Assembly: GCF_016937655.1 (NCBI RefSeq)
Contig: NZ_JAFHKL010000010.1
Coordinates: 1-64,000 of the forward strand
DNA: 64,000 bases
Direction of reading: 5' to 3'
DNA from: Chromobacterium alkanivorans
Lineage (GTDB): Bacteria; Pseudomonadota; Gammaproteobacteria; Burkholderiales; Chromobacteriaceae
Shown: in pieces, positions 7,540 through 16,910 of the stretch
Position numbering within the stretch: the first letter of the stretch is position 1
How the letters are laid out: every line of letters starts with the position of its first letter
Program-made: the position numbers and the translations under genes
Notes under the pieces: model-generated
Databases searched by the model: none
Told to the model about the DNA's origin: nothing
The model's input: only the letters and a program-made list of their open reading frames with translations

Positions 7540-8601
7540 GTGGCGGAGCAAGAGCAGGATAGGTCGGAAGAGGCGACGCCGCACAAGCGCGAGGAGGCCC
7601 GCAAGAAAGGCTCGGTGGCGCGCAGCCAGGATGTGCTGGGCGTAGTGTCGGCCCTGACCCTGTTGCTGGCGCTGATGGCGCTGGGGCCCGGCATGGCGCG
7701 GCACTGTCTTGGTCTGTTCGCCATGCTGTTGTCGCATGCGGGGGAGTGGTCGTTTGCGCAGCAGGCCTTGTCGGTGTGGATGCGAGAGCTGGGGCTGGAG
7801 TTGTTTCAAACCCTGCTTCCCTTGTGGCTGTTGTTGGCGCTGACGGCGGGGGTGGCCGGAGCCGCTCAGGTGGGCCTGGTGTTCTCCACGGAACCGTTGA
7901 AGCCGGATTGGCAGAAGCTCAATCCGATGGAGGGCCTCAAACGCTTGTTCACGTTGAGGTCGGTGTTTGAGGCGGCGAAGTCCAGCATCAAGTTTCTGGC
8001 TTTTTCGCTGGTTCTGTACTGGATCATCCGGGAAATGCTGCCGGATTGGTTGTTGCTGACCGGCGCCGGGCCGGGCCGGGTGGCCGCCGCCACCGGCAAC
8101 GCCCTGTTGCAAGTGCTGCGCTATATGGCGCTGGTCATGTTGTTGGCGGCGGTGGTGGATTGGCTGTTTGTGAGGCGCACGCTCAGCAAGAAGTTGCGGA
8201 TGTCCAAGCGCGAGGTGAAGGAAGAGTACAAGCGGCGCGAAGGCGACCCTCGGATCAAGTCCAAATTGAAGGAAATCCGCCAGCAGTTGCTGCAAAAGAC
8301 GCGCGCCGCGTCGCGGGTGCCGGAAGCGGATGTGCTGGTGGTGAATCCGCGCCATCTGGCGCTGGCGATCCAGTACCAGCGCGGAAAGATGGCGGCGCCG
8401 CTGTTGTTGGCCAAGGGGGCCGGCGAGATGGCTTTGAAGATGAAAGAGACAGCCAGGCGGCATGGCGTGCCGATTCTGGAGAACCGGCCGCTGGCGCGCG
8501 GCTTGTTTCGCGATGTGGATGTGGATGAATGGATTCCCGATGCTTATTTCGGCGATGTGGCCAAGGCGCTGGTTTGGGCATTTCGGGTCAAGAAGGGCTG
8601 A
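7540..8601 (+). CDS. flhB: Flagellar-type export switch protein FlhB
   Basis: 353 residues from a GTG directly after the fliR stop. The N-terminus EQDRSEEATPHKREEARKKG is the FlhB/SctU signature, followed by four membrane segments (about 28-210) and a cytoplasmic autoprotease domain. The autocleavage motif reads N269-P270-R271-H272 instead of the usual NPTH; the catalytic Asn and Pro are kept. FlhB switches export specificity from rod/hook to late substrates, so the changed third residue could affect the switch. Confidence 0.95.
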   Translation: MAEQEQDRSEEATPHKREEARKKGSVARSQDVLGVVSALTLLLALMALGPGMARHCLGLFAMLLSHAGEWSFAQQALSVWMRELGLELFQTLLPLWLLLALTAGVAGAAQVGLVFSTEPLKPDWQKLNPMEGLKRLFTLRSVFEAAKSSIKFLAFSLVLYWIIREMLPDWLLLTGAGPGRVAAATGNALLQVLRYMALVMLLAAVVDWLFVRRTLSKKLRMSKREVKEEYKRREGDPRIKSKLKEIRQQLLQKTRAASRVPEADVLVVNPRHLALAIQYQRGKMAAPLLLAKGAGEMALKMKETARRHGVPILENRPLARGLFRDVDVDEWIPDAYFGDVAKALVWAFRVKKG

Positions 8602-8638
8602 ACTGCCGGAGACAGGCGGTGTTGCGATGGCGTTTTAG

Positions 8639-10687
8639 ATGAGTAGCTTGCTCAAGTTGTTCAAAGAAGGGGCGAATGTGTCGATCATCCTGCTGATGGT
8701 CGGCATTTTGTTCGTCTTGTTCACTCCGGTTTCGGCCCGCGTGCTGGATGCGCTGTTGCTGGGCAATTTCAGTTTGGCGCTGTTCGTGCTGTTGCTGACC
8801 TTCTACGTGCGCAAGCCGGTGGATTTTTCCACCTTTCCGTCGGTGCTGCTGATCGCCACCTTGCTGCGCCTGGCGCTGAACGTGTCCGCCACCCGGCTGA
8901 TCTTGTCCGACGGCGACGCCGGCCGGGTGATCGGGGCCATCGGTTCCTACGTGGTGGGCGGCAACTATGTGATCGGGGTGATCGTGTTCCTGATCCTGGT
9001 GGTGGTGCAGTACGTGGTGGTGACCAGCGGCGCGCAGCGGGTGGCGGAGGTGGCGGCGCGGTTTACGCTGGACAGCATGCCCGGACAGCAGATGAGCATA
9101 GACGCCGATCTGAACATGGGCTTCATCGATCAGGCCGAGGCCCAGCGCCGACGCAAGGAGCTGGAGAAAGAGGCGGGCTTTTACGGCGCGATGGACGGCG
9201 CCAGCAAGTTCGTCAAGGGCGACGCCATCGCCGGCATCATCATCATGCTGATCAATATCGTGGGCGGTTTCGCGGTGGGGGTGGCTCAGCACGGGATGCC
9301 GTGGCAGGAGGCCCTGCAGACGTATACCTTGCTGACCATTGGCGACGGCATTGTGACCCAGGTGCCGGCGCTGGTGATTTCGGTGGGCACCGGCATCATC
9401 ATCACGCGCTCGGCGTCGGACGACAGGCTGAGCAGCGAGGTGCTGGGGCAGTTCACCGCCTATCCCAATATTTTGCTGATGGTGGCCGGCGCCTTGGCGC
9501 TGGCCGCCTTGCTGCCCGGCTTGCCGGCCTTGCCGGCTTTGATGCTGGCCGCGCTGTTCGCCGGCGGCGGCCTGGCGCTGCGCCGTTTGCGGGGCGGCGC
9601 CGAAGACGGTTCGACGGACGATTCCGCCGCGGAGACGGAGGCGGCCGACGCGTCGCTGTACGAGGAGTTGCGGGTGGACTTGCTGTCCATCGAGCTGGCG
9701 CCGGACCTGATGCCGCTGATGGGGCAGGACGGCAGCCTGCTGTTGGAACGCATAGGCCTGTTCCGCAAGCAATACATGCTGGATTCCGGCCTGGTGCTGC
9801 CCAAGGTGAAGGTGAGGGAAAGCAAGAGCCTGCGCGACGGCGCTTACCAAATCCGCCTGCAAGGCGACAAGGCGGGCGAGGGAAGCCTGGAGCCCGGCGC
9901 CTGGCTGGCGATTCACCCCGGCGGCGAGCGCGCCAAGCTGGAGGGCACGCCCACCACCGATCCCGCCTACAACCTTCCCGCCATCTGGATTCAGGACGCC
10001 CAGCGGCCGCGCGCGCGCGAGCTGGGCTACACCGTGGTGGACGCGGCCACGGTGTTCATGACGCATTTTTCCGAAGTTGTGAAGCGGCATTCCGCCGATT
10101 TGCTGACCCGCGAGGAAGTGGAGCGTCTGGCGCAGCATTTGCGGCAGACCCAGGCCAGCCTGCTGGACGAGCTGTTGCCCAATGTGATGACGCTCAGCGA
10201 AATCCAGAAGGTGTTGCAGGCCTTGCTGCTGGAGAAGGTGTCGATCCGGCGCATGGACACGATTCTGGAGGTGCTGGTGGACGCGGCGCGGGCCAGCAAG
10301 GATGTGGACGAGTTGACCACGCGCGTGCGTCAGCGTCTGGGCAGCGTGATTTGCGCGCCGTTGCTGGACGGCGACGGCGCTTTGCATGTGATTACCTTGG
10401 ATGGCGGCATCGAGCAAACCTTGTACGACGGCTTGCGCCGCAGCGAGGGCGGCGCCGCGTCTCTGGCGCTGGACCCGCGCTTTGCCGAGCAATTGTTGAA
10501 AAAGATGCTGGCCGAATCCGAGCGGATGGCCGGAGCCAATCACATGCCGGTGCTGCTGTGCGCGCCGGAGGTGCGCGCCAATTTGCGCAAGTTGACCGCG
10601 CGGATGATGCCGCACCTGCATGTGCTGGCCTTGAACGAAGTGCCGCCGGGCGTGGGTTTGAAGGCCTTCGCCGCAGTGACGTTTTGA
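8639..10687 (+). CDS. flhA: Flagellar-type export gate protein FlhA
   Basis: 682 residues, usual family length. The N-terminal half has about eight membrane helices with the FHIPEP signature (LLRLALNVSATRLIL) and the conserved cytoplasmic loop (DSMPGQQMSIDADLNMGFID). The C-terminal half is the cytoplasmic nonameric-ring domain that receives substrate-chaperone complexes. It follows flhB by 37 bases, and its end is 12 bases before flgF. Confidence 0.96.
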   Translation: MSSLLKLFKEGANVSIILLMVGILFVLFTPVSARVLDALLLGNFSLALFVLLLTFYVRKPVDFSTFPSVLLIATLLRLALNVSATRLILSDGDAGRVIGAIGSYVVGGNYVIGVIVFLILVVVQYVVVTSGAQRVAEVAARFTLDSMPGQQMSIDADLNMGFIDQAEAQRRRKELEKEAGFYGAMDGASKFVKGDAIAGIIIMLINIVGGFAVGVAQHGMPWQEALQTYTLLTIGDGIVTQVPALVISVGTGIIITRSASDDRLSSEVLGQFTAYPNILLMVAGALALAALLPGLPALPALMLAALFAGGGLALRRLRGGAEDGSTDDSAAETEAADASLYEELRVDLLSIELAPDLMPLMGQDGSLLLERIGLFRKQYMLDSGLVLPKVKVRESKSLRDGAYQIRLQGDKAGEGSLEPGAWLAIHPGGERAKLEGTPTTDPAYNLPAIWIQDAQRPRARELGYTVVDAATVFMTHFSEVVKRHSADLLTREEVERLAQHLRQTQASLLDELLPNVMTLSEIQKVLQALLLEKVSIRRMDTILEVLVDAARASKDVDELTTRVRQRLGSVICAPLLDGDGALHVITLDGGIEQTLYDGLRRSEGGAASLALDPRFAEQLLKKMLAESERMAGANHMPVLLCAPEVRANLRKLTARMMPHLHVLALNEVPPGVGLKAFAAVTF

Positions 10688-10699
10688 CGGAGGAATCGG

Positions 10700-11380
10700 A
10701 TGAGCGAGCTATTGAACGTGATGGCGGCTTCGATGCAGGCCGATATGAACCGGGTCAATACCGTGGCCCACAACATCGCCAACAGCAATACGGCGGGTTA
10801 CAAGCGCTTGTTCACCTTGGGCGGCGAGGTCCTGGCCGGCGCGTTGGCGGATGCGCGGCAAGGCGCAATGCACCGGACCGGCTCCGATTTGGACCTGGCG
10901 ATCGAGGGCCCCGGTTATTTCTCCGCGCTGGATAACGGCGGCGCCTACGTCAGCCGCGGCGGCGGGTTGCGGCTGGATAGCCGCGGCAGGCTGGTGCTGG
11001 CCCAGTCCGGCATGCCGCTTGAGGGGGAGCAGGGGGAAATCTTTCTGCAACCGGGCGCTTTTCGCGTGGCGGACGATGGCCAGGTGTTCCAGAAGGAGTT
11101 GGCGGTGGCCCGCATCAAGCTGGTTTACCCGGCCAAGGACGCGCGGCTGGAGGCCGCCGGCAATGGTTTGTATCGGGTCAGCGGCGCGATGGCCGAGCCC
11201 AGGGACTTGGGCGGCCCCGGCCGATTGCGGCAGGGCTTTCTGGAAATGTCCAATGTGAACTCCACGCGGGAAATGGTGGAGTTGATGGAGGCGACTCGCC
11301 ATTTCGAGTCGGTGCAGAAGGCGGTGCAGGGCATGGACGCGGTATGGGACAAGGCCCTGCGCAGCTTGGGCGAGTTCTGA
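10700..11380 (+). CDS. flgF: Proximal rod protein FlgF
   Basis: 226 residues. The N-terminal rod-protein motif (HNIANSNTAGYKR, about 28-40) and the C-terminal helix (MSNVNSTREMVELMEATRHFE) define the FlgF/FlgG family. It is slightly short for FlgF (about 250) and precedes flgG, as in canonical operons. GGAGG ribosome-binding site before the ATG at 10700. Confidence 0.85.
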   Translation: MSELLNVMAASMQADMNRVNTVAHNIANSNTAGYKRLFTLGGEVLAGALADARQGAMHRTGSDLDLAIEGPGYFSALDNGGAYVSRGGGLRLDSRGRLVLAQSGMPLEGEQGEIFLQPGAFRVADDGQVFQKELAVARIKLVYPAKDARLEAAGNGLYRVSGAMAEPRDLGGPGRLRQGFLEMSNVNSTREMVELMEATRHFESVQKAVQGMDAVWDKALRSLGEF

Positions 11381-11404
11381 GGACAATGAGGCGAGGACGA
11401 AATC

Positions 11405-12184
11405 GTGATTGATGCATTGTATGTGGGCGCCACCGGGATGGCGGCGCAGCAAGGCGGCTTGGAGGCGGTGGCCAACAATCTGGCCAATATGAACACGCCG
11501 GCTTACAAGCGTTCGCAAGCGGTGTTCGAAGATCTGGTCTACCGCGAATCCGCGCGGCAGACGCCGGCCCAGGGCGAAACCGCCGGAGCGGCTTATGTGG
11601 GCCTGGGCACGCGGCTGAGCGCGGTGGAGAAGGTGTTCAGCCAAGGGGATTTGAGACCGTCGGAGTCGGAGTTCGACGTCGCGCTCAATGGCGAGGGTTT
11701 TGTCGCCGTCAGCAATCCGGACGGCAGCCAACTGTATAGCCGATTGGGCTCGTTGCGAGTGGGCGAGGATGGTTTGTTGCAGTTGCGCAGCGGCCAGCCC
11801 TTGGAGCCGGCCATTACCTTGCCGCGAGACGCCCGCGGCCTGCGGGTGGCTGAGGACGGCCAGGTTTCCGTATTGACGGAGGACGGCAAGACGCTGGATG
11901 TCGGCCGGATCGAATTGGCCATGTTCAATAATCCGGCCGGGCTCAAACCGGTGGGAGAGGGCCTGTATCAGGCGACTGAGCAGTCAGGGACCGCGCAGAT
12001 CGGGCCGGCAGGGGAAGAGGGGCGCGGCAAGTTGGCGCACAAATACCTGGAAGGCTCCAATGTGAAGATGGCGGACGAACTGGTCAGCATGATGCTGGCC
12101 CAGCGCGCGTTTGAAGCCAACTCGCGCATTATCCAGGCCGCGGACGAGATGCAGTCCATCGTCAACAACTTGCGGCGCGGCTGA
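11405..12184 (+). CDS. flgG: Distal rod protein FlgG
   Basis: 259 residues, normal length, GTG start. Rod-family motifs are present at both ends (NNLANMNTPAYKRSQAVFEDL; LEGSNVKMADELVSMMLAQR). FlgG forms the distal rod through the peptidoglycan and P/L rings. The last base of its stop codon is the first base of the flgA ATG, implying coupled translation. Confidence 0.92.
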   Translation: MIDALYVGATGMAAQQGGLEAVANNLANMNTPAYKRSQAVFEDLVYRESARQTPAQGETAGAAYVGLGTRLSAVEKVFSQGDLRPSESEFDVALNGEGFVAVSNPDGSQLYSRLGSLRVGEDGLLQLRSGQPLEPAITLPRDARGLRVAEDGQVSVLTEDGKTLDVGRIELAMFNNPAGLKPVGEGLYQATEQSGTAQIGPAGEEGRGKLAHKYLEGSNVKMADELVSMMLAQRAFEANSRIIQAADEMQSIVNNLRRG

Positions 12185-13107
12185 TGAAGCGAGCCGCGCT
12201 GTTGGCGGTTTGGGCGGCGTCTATCCCGGCTCAGCCGCTGGCGGCGCGGAGCGTGGTGGAAGTGGAGAGCCGCAGCGTCAGCTGGTCGCAGGTGCTGGAA
12301 GGGAGCTTTCCCGCTGTATTGCGACGCTCCCTGGAGGCGAGGCCATTGGCCACTGGTTTGAAGGCAGGGGAAGCCCGCTCGCTGGGGCGCCTGCAACTGC
12401 TTAGCGCGTGGCGGGCGGCGCTGGGCGTGGAGGCGGAGCATTGGCCGGTCCGGCTGCCCGATCAGATTACGGTCACTCGGGCGGGCGGGGCGCCGGCGGC
12501 GCCTGCGCTGCTCAAGGAAGGGGAGCAGGCCTTGCGCGCCCGCTTGAGCGGCGAGTGCGAGCGTCTGGAGCTTCAGCCCGAGCGGAACGAGATGACGGCG
12601 CTGCTGCCGCCGCAAGGCGTCAGTTTGGCGGCGCGCTTGCCCGCCGCGCCCGCTCTGGCGAGACGGATGGCGGTGTGGCTGGATGTTTTTGAAGGATCTG
12701 AGTTGTACGGCAGTTGGCCGGCCTGGTTTCAGGTGAGCTGTTTGCGGCCGGTGTATCGCGTCAGCCGGGCGGTGGCGAAAGGCGAAGCCTTGTCCGCGGC
12801 CAATGCCGAGCAAACGCTGGCGGATTTGACGGACGCGAAGCCGCTGTCCTCGCTGCAGGGCATGAGCGCCGCCAGGGATCTGGCCGCGGGAACGGTGCTG
12901 CGGCTGGCGGACGTCAAGCCGGCGGCGCTGGTGCGCAAGGGGGAGCGGGTGCTGGTCCGCTTGAACAGCGGGGCGATTCGTTTGGAAGTGGGGGCGGAAG
13001 CCTTGGGAGACGGCGCCATGGGGCAGCTGGTTTACGTCAGGCGAGAACGGGACCAAGCCGTGTTCAAGGCCATCGTCGTGGCCAACGGCGTGGTGGATGT
13101 GTTGTGA
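12184..13107 (+). CDS. flgA: P-ring assembly chaperone FlgA
   Basis: 307 residues with an N-terminal signal peptide (about 1-21, ending LAA). The C-terminal third is an SAF/FlgA domain (VYRVSRAVAKGEALSAAN through VRKGERVLVRLNSGAIRLE). FlgA is the periplasmic chaperone for FlgI, whose gene comes next. Somewhat longer than typical FlgA because of a diverged N-terminal half. Confidence 0.85.
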   Translation: MKRAALLAVWAASIPAQPLAARSVVEVESRSVSWSQVLEGSFPAVLRRSLEARPLATGLKAGEARSLGRLQLLSAWRAALGVEAEHWPVRLPDQITVTRAGGAPAAPALLKEGEQALRARLSGECERLELQPERNEMTALLPPQGVSLAARLPAAPALARRMAVWLDVFEGSELYGSWPAWFQVSCLRPVYRVSRAVAKGEALSAANAEQTLADLTDAKPLSSLQGMSAARDLAAGTVLRLADVKPAALVRKGERVLVRLNSGAIRLEVGAEALGDGAMGQLVYVRRERDQAVFKAIVVANGVVDVL

Positions 13108-13138
13108 CAACAGGCGGCCCGACAGGGGCCGAGCGGAA

Positions 13139-14263
13139 ATGAACAAGAAAACATGGTGCTTGCGGATTTTGCAAGGCGGAGCGTTGCTGGCGCTGACCGT
13201 TGCGCTGGCCCAGGCCGGCGAACGCATCAAGGACCTGGGCCGTTTCAACGGCTGGCGCGACAACCAGCTGATCGGCTATGGCCTGGTAACGGGCCTGGCG
13301 GGGAGCGGAGACAGCGCGCGCAGCCAGATGACCCAGCAATCAATGGCCAACCTGCTCAAGCAGTTCGAGGTCAATCTGGGGCCGGACCAAGTCAACAGCC
13401 GCAACGCGGCGGCGGTGATGGTCACCGCCAATATGCCGCCCTTGCTGGAGCCCGGCGCGCGGGTGGACGTCACCGTGACGTCGGTTGGCGATGCCCGCAG
13501 CTTGCTGGGCGGCAGCTTGCTGCAGACGCCGCTGAAGGGCGGCGACGGTCAGGTCTACGTGCTGGCGCAAGGCGCGCTGTCGGTTGGCGGCTACCGTTAC
13601 GACAGCAATGGCAACCGGGTGCAGAAAAACCATCCCACCGTCGGGCTGATTCCAGCGGGCGGCATTGTGGAGCAGGCGGTGGCCACCAGTTTCATCCGCA
13701 ACGGCAGGGTGGAGTTTCTGCTGACGGCGCCGGATTTCACCACGGCCGAGCGCATTGCGCGGGCAATTAATCAGAAGCTGGGCCGCAGTCTCGCCAGCCC
13801 GCTGGGCGCGGGCAAGGTGGGCATTAAGGTGGACTCGGCTTCAGCGGCGGACGCCACCCATCTTTTGAGCCGGATCGAGGCGATAGAAGTGACGCCGGAC
13901 GATCGCGCGCGGGTGGTGGTGAATGAACGCACCGGCACTGTGGTGGCGGGCGGCAATGTGATGCTTTCCGCCGTCACCGTGGTACACGGCGACTTGAAAA
14001 TATCGGTGGAAACCGATTATCTGGTGTCGCAACCGCCTTCGCTGTTTGGCTCCGCGCGCGATGTGCGGACAACCGTGGTGCCGCAGACCCGAGTCGCGGT
14101 TCAGGAGAAGCCTTTGCCGGGCATCAGTCTGAAAGGCAATTCCACCATCGCCGATCTGGTCGCGGCGCTCAATCGCATCCAGGCCAGCCCGCGCGATGTG
14201 ATCGCGGTGTTGCAGGCGGTCAGGACCGCCGGCGCGCTGCGCGCGGAACTGGTCATTCAATAA
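13139..14263 (+). CDS. flgI: P-ring protein FlgI
   Basis: 374 residues; start chosen at 13139 (MNKKTWCLRILQGG), giving a signal peptide ending AQA. The mature protein begins ERIKDLGRFNGWRDNQLIGY, the FlgI hallmark. FlgI assembles in the periplasm as the P ring around the rod. A longer frame from 13097 would overlap flgA and destroy the signal peptide. Confidence 0.95.
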   Translation: MNKKTWCLRILQGGALLALTVALAQAGERIKDLGRFNGWRDNQLIGYGLVTGLAGSGDSARSQMTQQSMANLLKQFEVNLGPDQVNSRNAAAVMVTANMPPLLEPGARVDVTVTSVGDARSLLGGSLLQTPLKGGDGQVYVLAQGALSVGGYRYDSNGNRVQKNHPTVGLIPAGGIVEQAVATSFIRNGRVEFLLTAPDFTTAERIARAINQKLGRSLASPLGAGKVGIKVDSASAADATHLLSRIEAIEVTPDDRARVVVNERTGTVVAGGNVMLSAVTVVHGDLKISVETDYLVSQPPSLFGSARDVRTTVVPQTRVAVQEKPLPGISLKGNSTIADLVAALNRIQASPRDVIAVLQAVRTAGALRAELVIQ

Positions 14264-14277
14264 GAGAGGAACGGGCT

Positions 14278-14619
14278 ATGCAAATCGCGTCGCTTGGCGA
14301 AACCGTCTCGCGTTCGCTCGACGGCCTGGTGCTGCGGCAGCAGGTCATCGCGCAGAACATCGCGAATCTCAACACCCCCGGCTACACGCCGTTGCGAGTG
14401 GACTTCGAGTCCGTCTTGCAAGGCGCGGAGGGCGCGGGGCCGCGCATTCTGCCGGATCGGCGTCCCGCGCTGGTTCCGGGCGCGGCGGGTTCCGCCGCGG
14501 AATTGAGCCATCAGGTGTCGCAACTGGCGGATACGACCTTGCGTTACCAGACCCTGATCAAGGGCATCAATAAACAACTGGCCATCATGCAATTGGCGAT
14601 TTCGGACGGGAGACGCTAA
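14278..14619 (+). CDS. flgB: Rod protein FlgB
   Basis: 113 residues with the rod motif QNIANLNTPGYTPLRVDFES near residue 26-45 and a conserved C-terminal helix. FlgB is a proximal rod subunit exported by the type III gate. It abuts flgC: the stop codon is directly followed by a GTG. Confidence 0.9.
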   Translation: MQIASLGETVSRSLDGLVLRQQVIAQNIANLNTPGYTPLRVDFESVLQGAEGAGPRILPDRRPALVPGAAGSAAELSHQVSQLADTTLRYQTLIKGINKQLAIMQLAISDGRR

Positions 14620-15063
14620 GTGGCCGGACTTTGGGAATCGCTGGCGATCAGTCAGAGCGGCATGGATGTGGAACAGCTGCGGGCGGAAGTGGCCGCGCGC
14701 AATATCGCCAACGCCAATGTGGCGGCGGCGCCGGGCGCGCTGTTGGCCAAACCCTTGCGGGTGATGGCGCAGCCGGTGAGCGCCGGGTTTGGCCAGGCAC
14801 TGGCGCGGGCGGAGGCGGGCTTGCCGCCGCCGGGGGGCATCCGCGCCGTGGTGGTGGAGTCCGACGCGCCGGCCCGCAAGGTGCTGGAGCCGTCCAGCCC
14901 CTTGGCCGACGCTCAGGGCTATGTGCAATACGCCGGCGTGAACACGCTGGAAGAGATGTTTGCGCTAACCATGGCGGTTCGGTCTTATGAAGCGAATGTG
15001 ACCGCGTTCAACGCGGGGCGCTCGATGATGCAGAAGGCGCTGGAAATTGGAGGCAAACAATGA
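14620..15063 (+). CDS. flgC: Rod protein FlgC
   Basis: 147 residues from a GTG directly after flgB. The C-terminal motif (YVQYAGVNTLEEMFALTMAV, SYEANVTAFNAG) identifies FlgC. The N-terminal motif is degraded: RNIANANVAAAPGALLAK in place of the usual TPGY turn. Overlaps fliE by 4 bases. Confidence 0.88.
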   Translation: MAGLWESLAISQSGMDVEQLRAEVAARNIANANVAAAPGALLAKPLRVMAQPVSAGFGQALARAEAGLPPPGGIRAVVVESDAPARKVLEPSSPLADAQGYVQYAGVNTLEEMFALTMAVRSYEANVTAFNAGRSMMQKALEIGGKQ

Positions 15064-15338
15064 TTGAGGCGATTGCCGGCAGCGCGCTGGCGGACTCCCT
15101 GTCCGGCGCGGCGGCCAAGCCCCTGGCGCCGACCGGGTTTGAGGCAGTGTTGACGCAACTGGAGAAATCCGAAAACAGCCTGGGCGGGCTGCTCAACGGG
15201 GTGGCGACCGGCCAGGCGGGCAGCTTGCACCAGGTGATGTTGCGGATGGAGGAAACCCGCATGCAGTTCGAGCTGTTCATGCAGGCGCGCAACAAGGTGT
15301 TGGAGGCTTATCAGGAAGTGATGCGGATGCAGGTGTGA
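15060..15338 (+). CDS. fliE: Basal-body adapter protein FliE
   Basis: 92 residues, with the conserved C-terminal region (LHQVMLRMEETRMQFELFMQ, then RNKVLEAYQEVMRM). FliE joins the MS ring to the rod. It overlaps flgC by ATGA. The roughly 180-bp gap after it, the largest inside the main cluster, is mostly filled by a MITE-like element. Confidence 0.93.
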   Translation: MIEAIAGSALADSLSGAAAKPLAPTGFEAVLTQLEKSENSLGGLLNGVATGQAGSLHQVMLRMEETRMQFELFMQARNKVLEAYQEVMRMQV

Positions 15339-15345
15339 CGGGCGG

Positions 15346-15490
15346 CTTAGGACCGATACGATCTGCTGCGCGTCGTCGCAAGGTCGCGCGGTGAGTATGC
15401 CTTCGGAGTGTTTGTTGACGGGATGTTAATTCCGCTTCCTCCGCTGTTTTCGCCTGGTCTCGCTCTGGCTTGCGAGATCGTAAACAGCGA
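15346..15490 (-). mobile_element. MITE-like element, copy 1 (inverted, degenerate)
   Basis: Reverse complement of the elements at 47680 and 60257. Matching blocks in order are gatacgatctgctgcgcg, cggtgagta, attccgctt, ctgttttcgcctggtctcgctct and gcgagatcgtaaacag. It is about 140 bp, without coding capacity, and is the most diverged of the three copies. It fills the space between fliE and fliF. Confidence 0.8.
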
Positions 15491-15518
15491 CTTGGATATT
15501 TGATTGGATAGGCGAGAG

Positions 15519-16910
15519 ATGGTCGATTTTTTCAAGGCGCTGTGGCAGCGCTCTTCGGGCGCGGGGCGCGCCTTCCTGGTGGCGGGCGCGCTGGCGGCAG
15601 TGGTGCTGCCGGCCGGCGCGTTCTGGTGGTCCGGCCGCGCCGATTACCAGGTGTTGTTTGCCGATCTGGACGCGCGCGACGCCGCCAGCGTGGTGGCGGC
15701 GCTGGAAAAGCAGAAAACGCCCTACCAACTGACGGATGAAGGCAAGACCGTCCAGGTGGAAAAAGACTTGTTGTACAAGACCCGGATGAAGCTGCTGGGC
15801 GGCGGTCTGGATCTGAAGAGTTCGGTGGGCTTCGAACTGTTCAACAACGCGGAGTTCGGCGTGACCGAATTCGCGCAGAAGATCAACTATCTGCGCGCGC
15901 TGCAGGGCGAGTTGGCCCGCACCATCATGGGCTTCGACGAGGTGCAGAACGCGCGCGTTCACCTGGTGTTGCCGGAGGGGGGCATGTTGCGCAAACGCGG
16001 AGCCAAGGCCAAGTCTTCGGTCTGGGTGACGCTGAAGGGCGGCAAGAGCTTGCAGCAGGAGCAGGTAAGCGGCATCCAGCGGCTGGTGGCCGCTTCGGTG
16101 CCGGAGATGGACGTCACCGCGGTCACGGTGCTGGACCAGCGCGGCGTGGCCTTGTCGGCGCGCGCGCACGACGAAGAAGGCGTGGCGGGCATGGACGCCG
16201 GTTTGCAGTTGAAAAAGGAAACCGAAGCGTATCTGGCCGACAAAGTGAGCCGCATACTCGATACGGCGCTTGGGCCGAGCCAGGCCGCGGTCAGCGTGGA
16301 TGTGGCCTTGGACCTGTCCTCGCACAAGCTGACGCGGGAGTCGGTGATCGGCGATGGTTCGGACAAGGGCATTCTGGTGCGCCGGAAAGAGCAATGGCAA
16401 GGGGACGGCGACGCCACGCGCTTGTCGCCGTCGTCGACGGGCGGCTCCGGCAACAAGTCTTTGGACGCCGAATACCAGGTTGGACGCGAACTGCGGCAGA
16501 CCAGCAGCGGCGGCGGCGCGGTCAAACACATCAGCGTCGGCATCGTGACCAATACCAGCTTGTCCGATGCCACGGTGGAGCGGCTGCGCGAGGTGATTTC
16601 CATGGCGGTGGGCCTGGATAGCGGACGCGGCGACGGCATCGCTTTTTCAGTGCTGGACAATATCTCCCCGGTGGCGGCGCAGCCGACGGCGGAGGCCTTG
16701 CCGGCGACGCCCGCCCGTCAAAAAGAAAGCAATGTCGGCGAATGGGTCTTGTGGGGAGGCGCGGCTGTCGTGTTGGCGCTGGGCGTTGTCGTCGTCGGCG
16801 TGCAGCGCCGCAGGGCGTCGACGCGCTCGTTGACGGAGTCCGAGCGCGAACGCTTGCTGCGGCAAGTGCAACGCTGGTTGGCGGCGGAGCAAGCCGGAGG
16901 CGGCAAGTGA
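15519..16910 (+). CDS. fliF: MS-ring protein FliF (short form)
   Basis: 463 residues; start chosen at the ATG at 15519 (MVDFFKALWQ) after a GGCGAGAG site. First membrane segment is about 20-40, followed by the ring-building domains (YQVLFADLDARDAASVVAAL; FAQKINYLRALQGELARTI; ARVHLVLPE) and a second membrane segment at about 409-427. The cytoplasmic tail after it is only about 36 residues. FliF is normally about 550 residues with a longer tail that binds FliG, so shortening both in the periplasmic collar and in the tail is notable and agrees with the missing canonical FliG. Confidence 0.92.
   Translation: MVDFFKALWQRSSGAGRAFLVAGALAAVVLPAGAFWWSGRADYQVLFADLDARDAASVVAALEKQKTPYQLTDEGKTVQVEKDLLYKTRMKLLGGGLDLKSSVGFELFNNAEFGVTEFAQKINYLRALQGELARTIMGFDEVQNARVHLVLPEGGMLRKRGAKAKSSVWVTLKGGKSLQQEQVSGIQRLVAASVPEMDVTAVTVLDQRGVALSARAHDEEGVAGMDAGLQLKKETEAYLADKVSRILDTALGPSQAAVSVDVALDLSSHKLTRESVIGDGSDKGILVRRKEQWQGDGDATRLSPSSTGGSGNKSLDAEYQVGRELRQTSSGGGAVKHISVGIVTNTSLSDATVERLREVISMAVGLDSGRGDGIAFSVLDNISPVAAQPTAEALPATPARQKESNVGEWVLWGGAAVVLALGVVVVGVQRRRASTRSLTESERERLLRQVQRWLAAEQAGGGK

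Noticed and set aside
8588-10621. 677-codon open frame on the minus strand
   Set aside because: It is the antisense shadow of flhA: His/Gln/Arg-rich, no domain, no ribosome-binding site.
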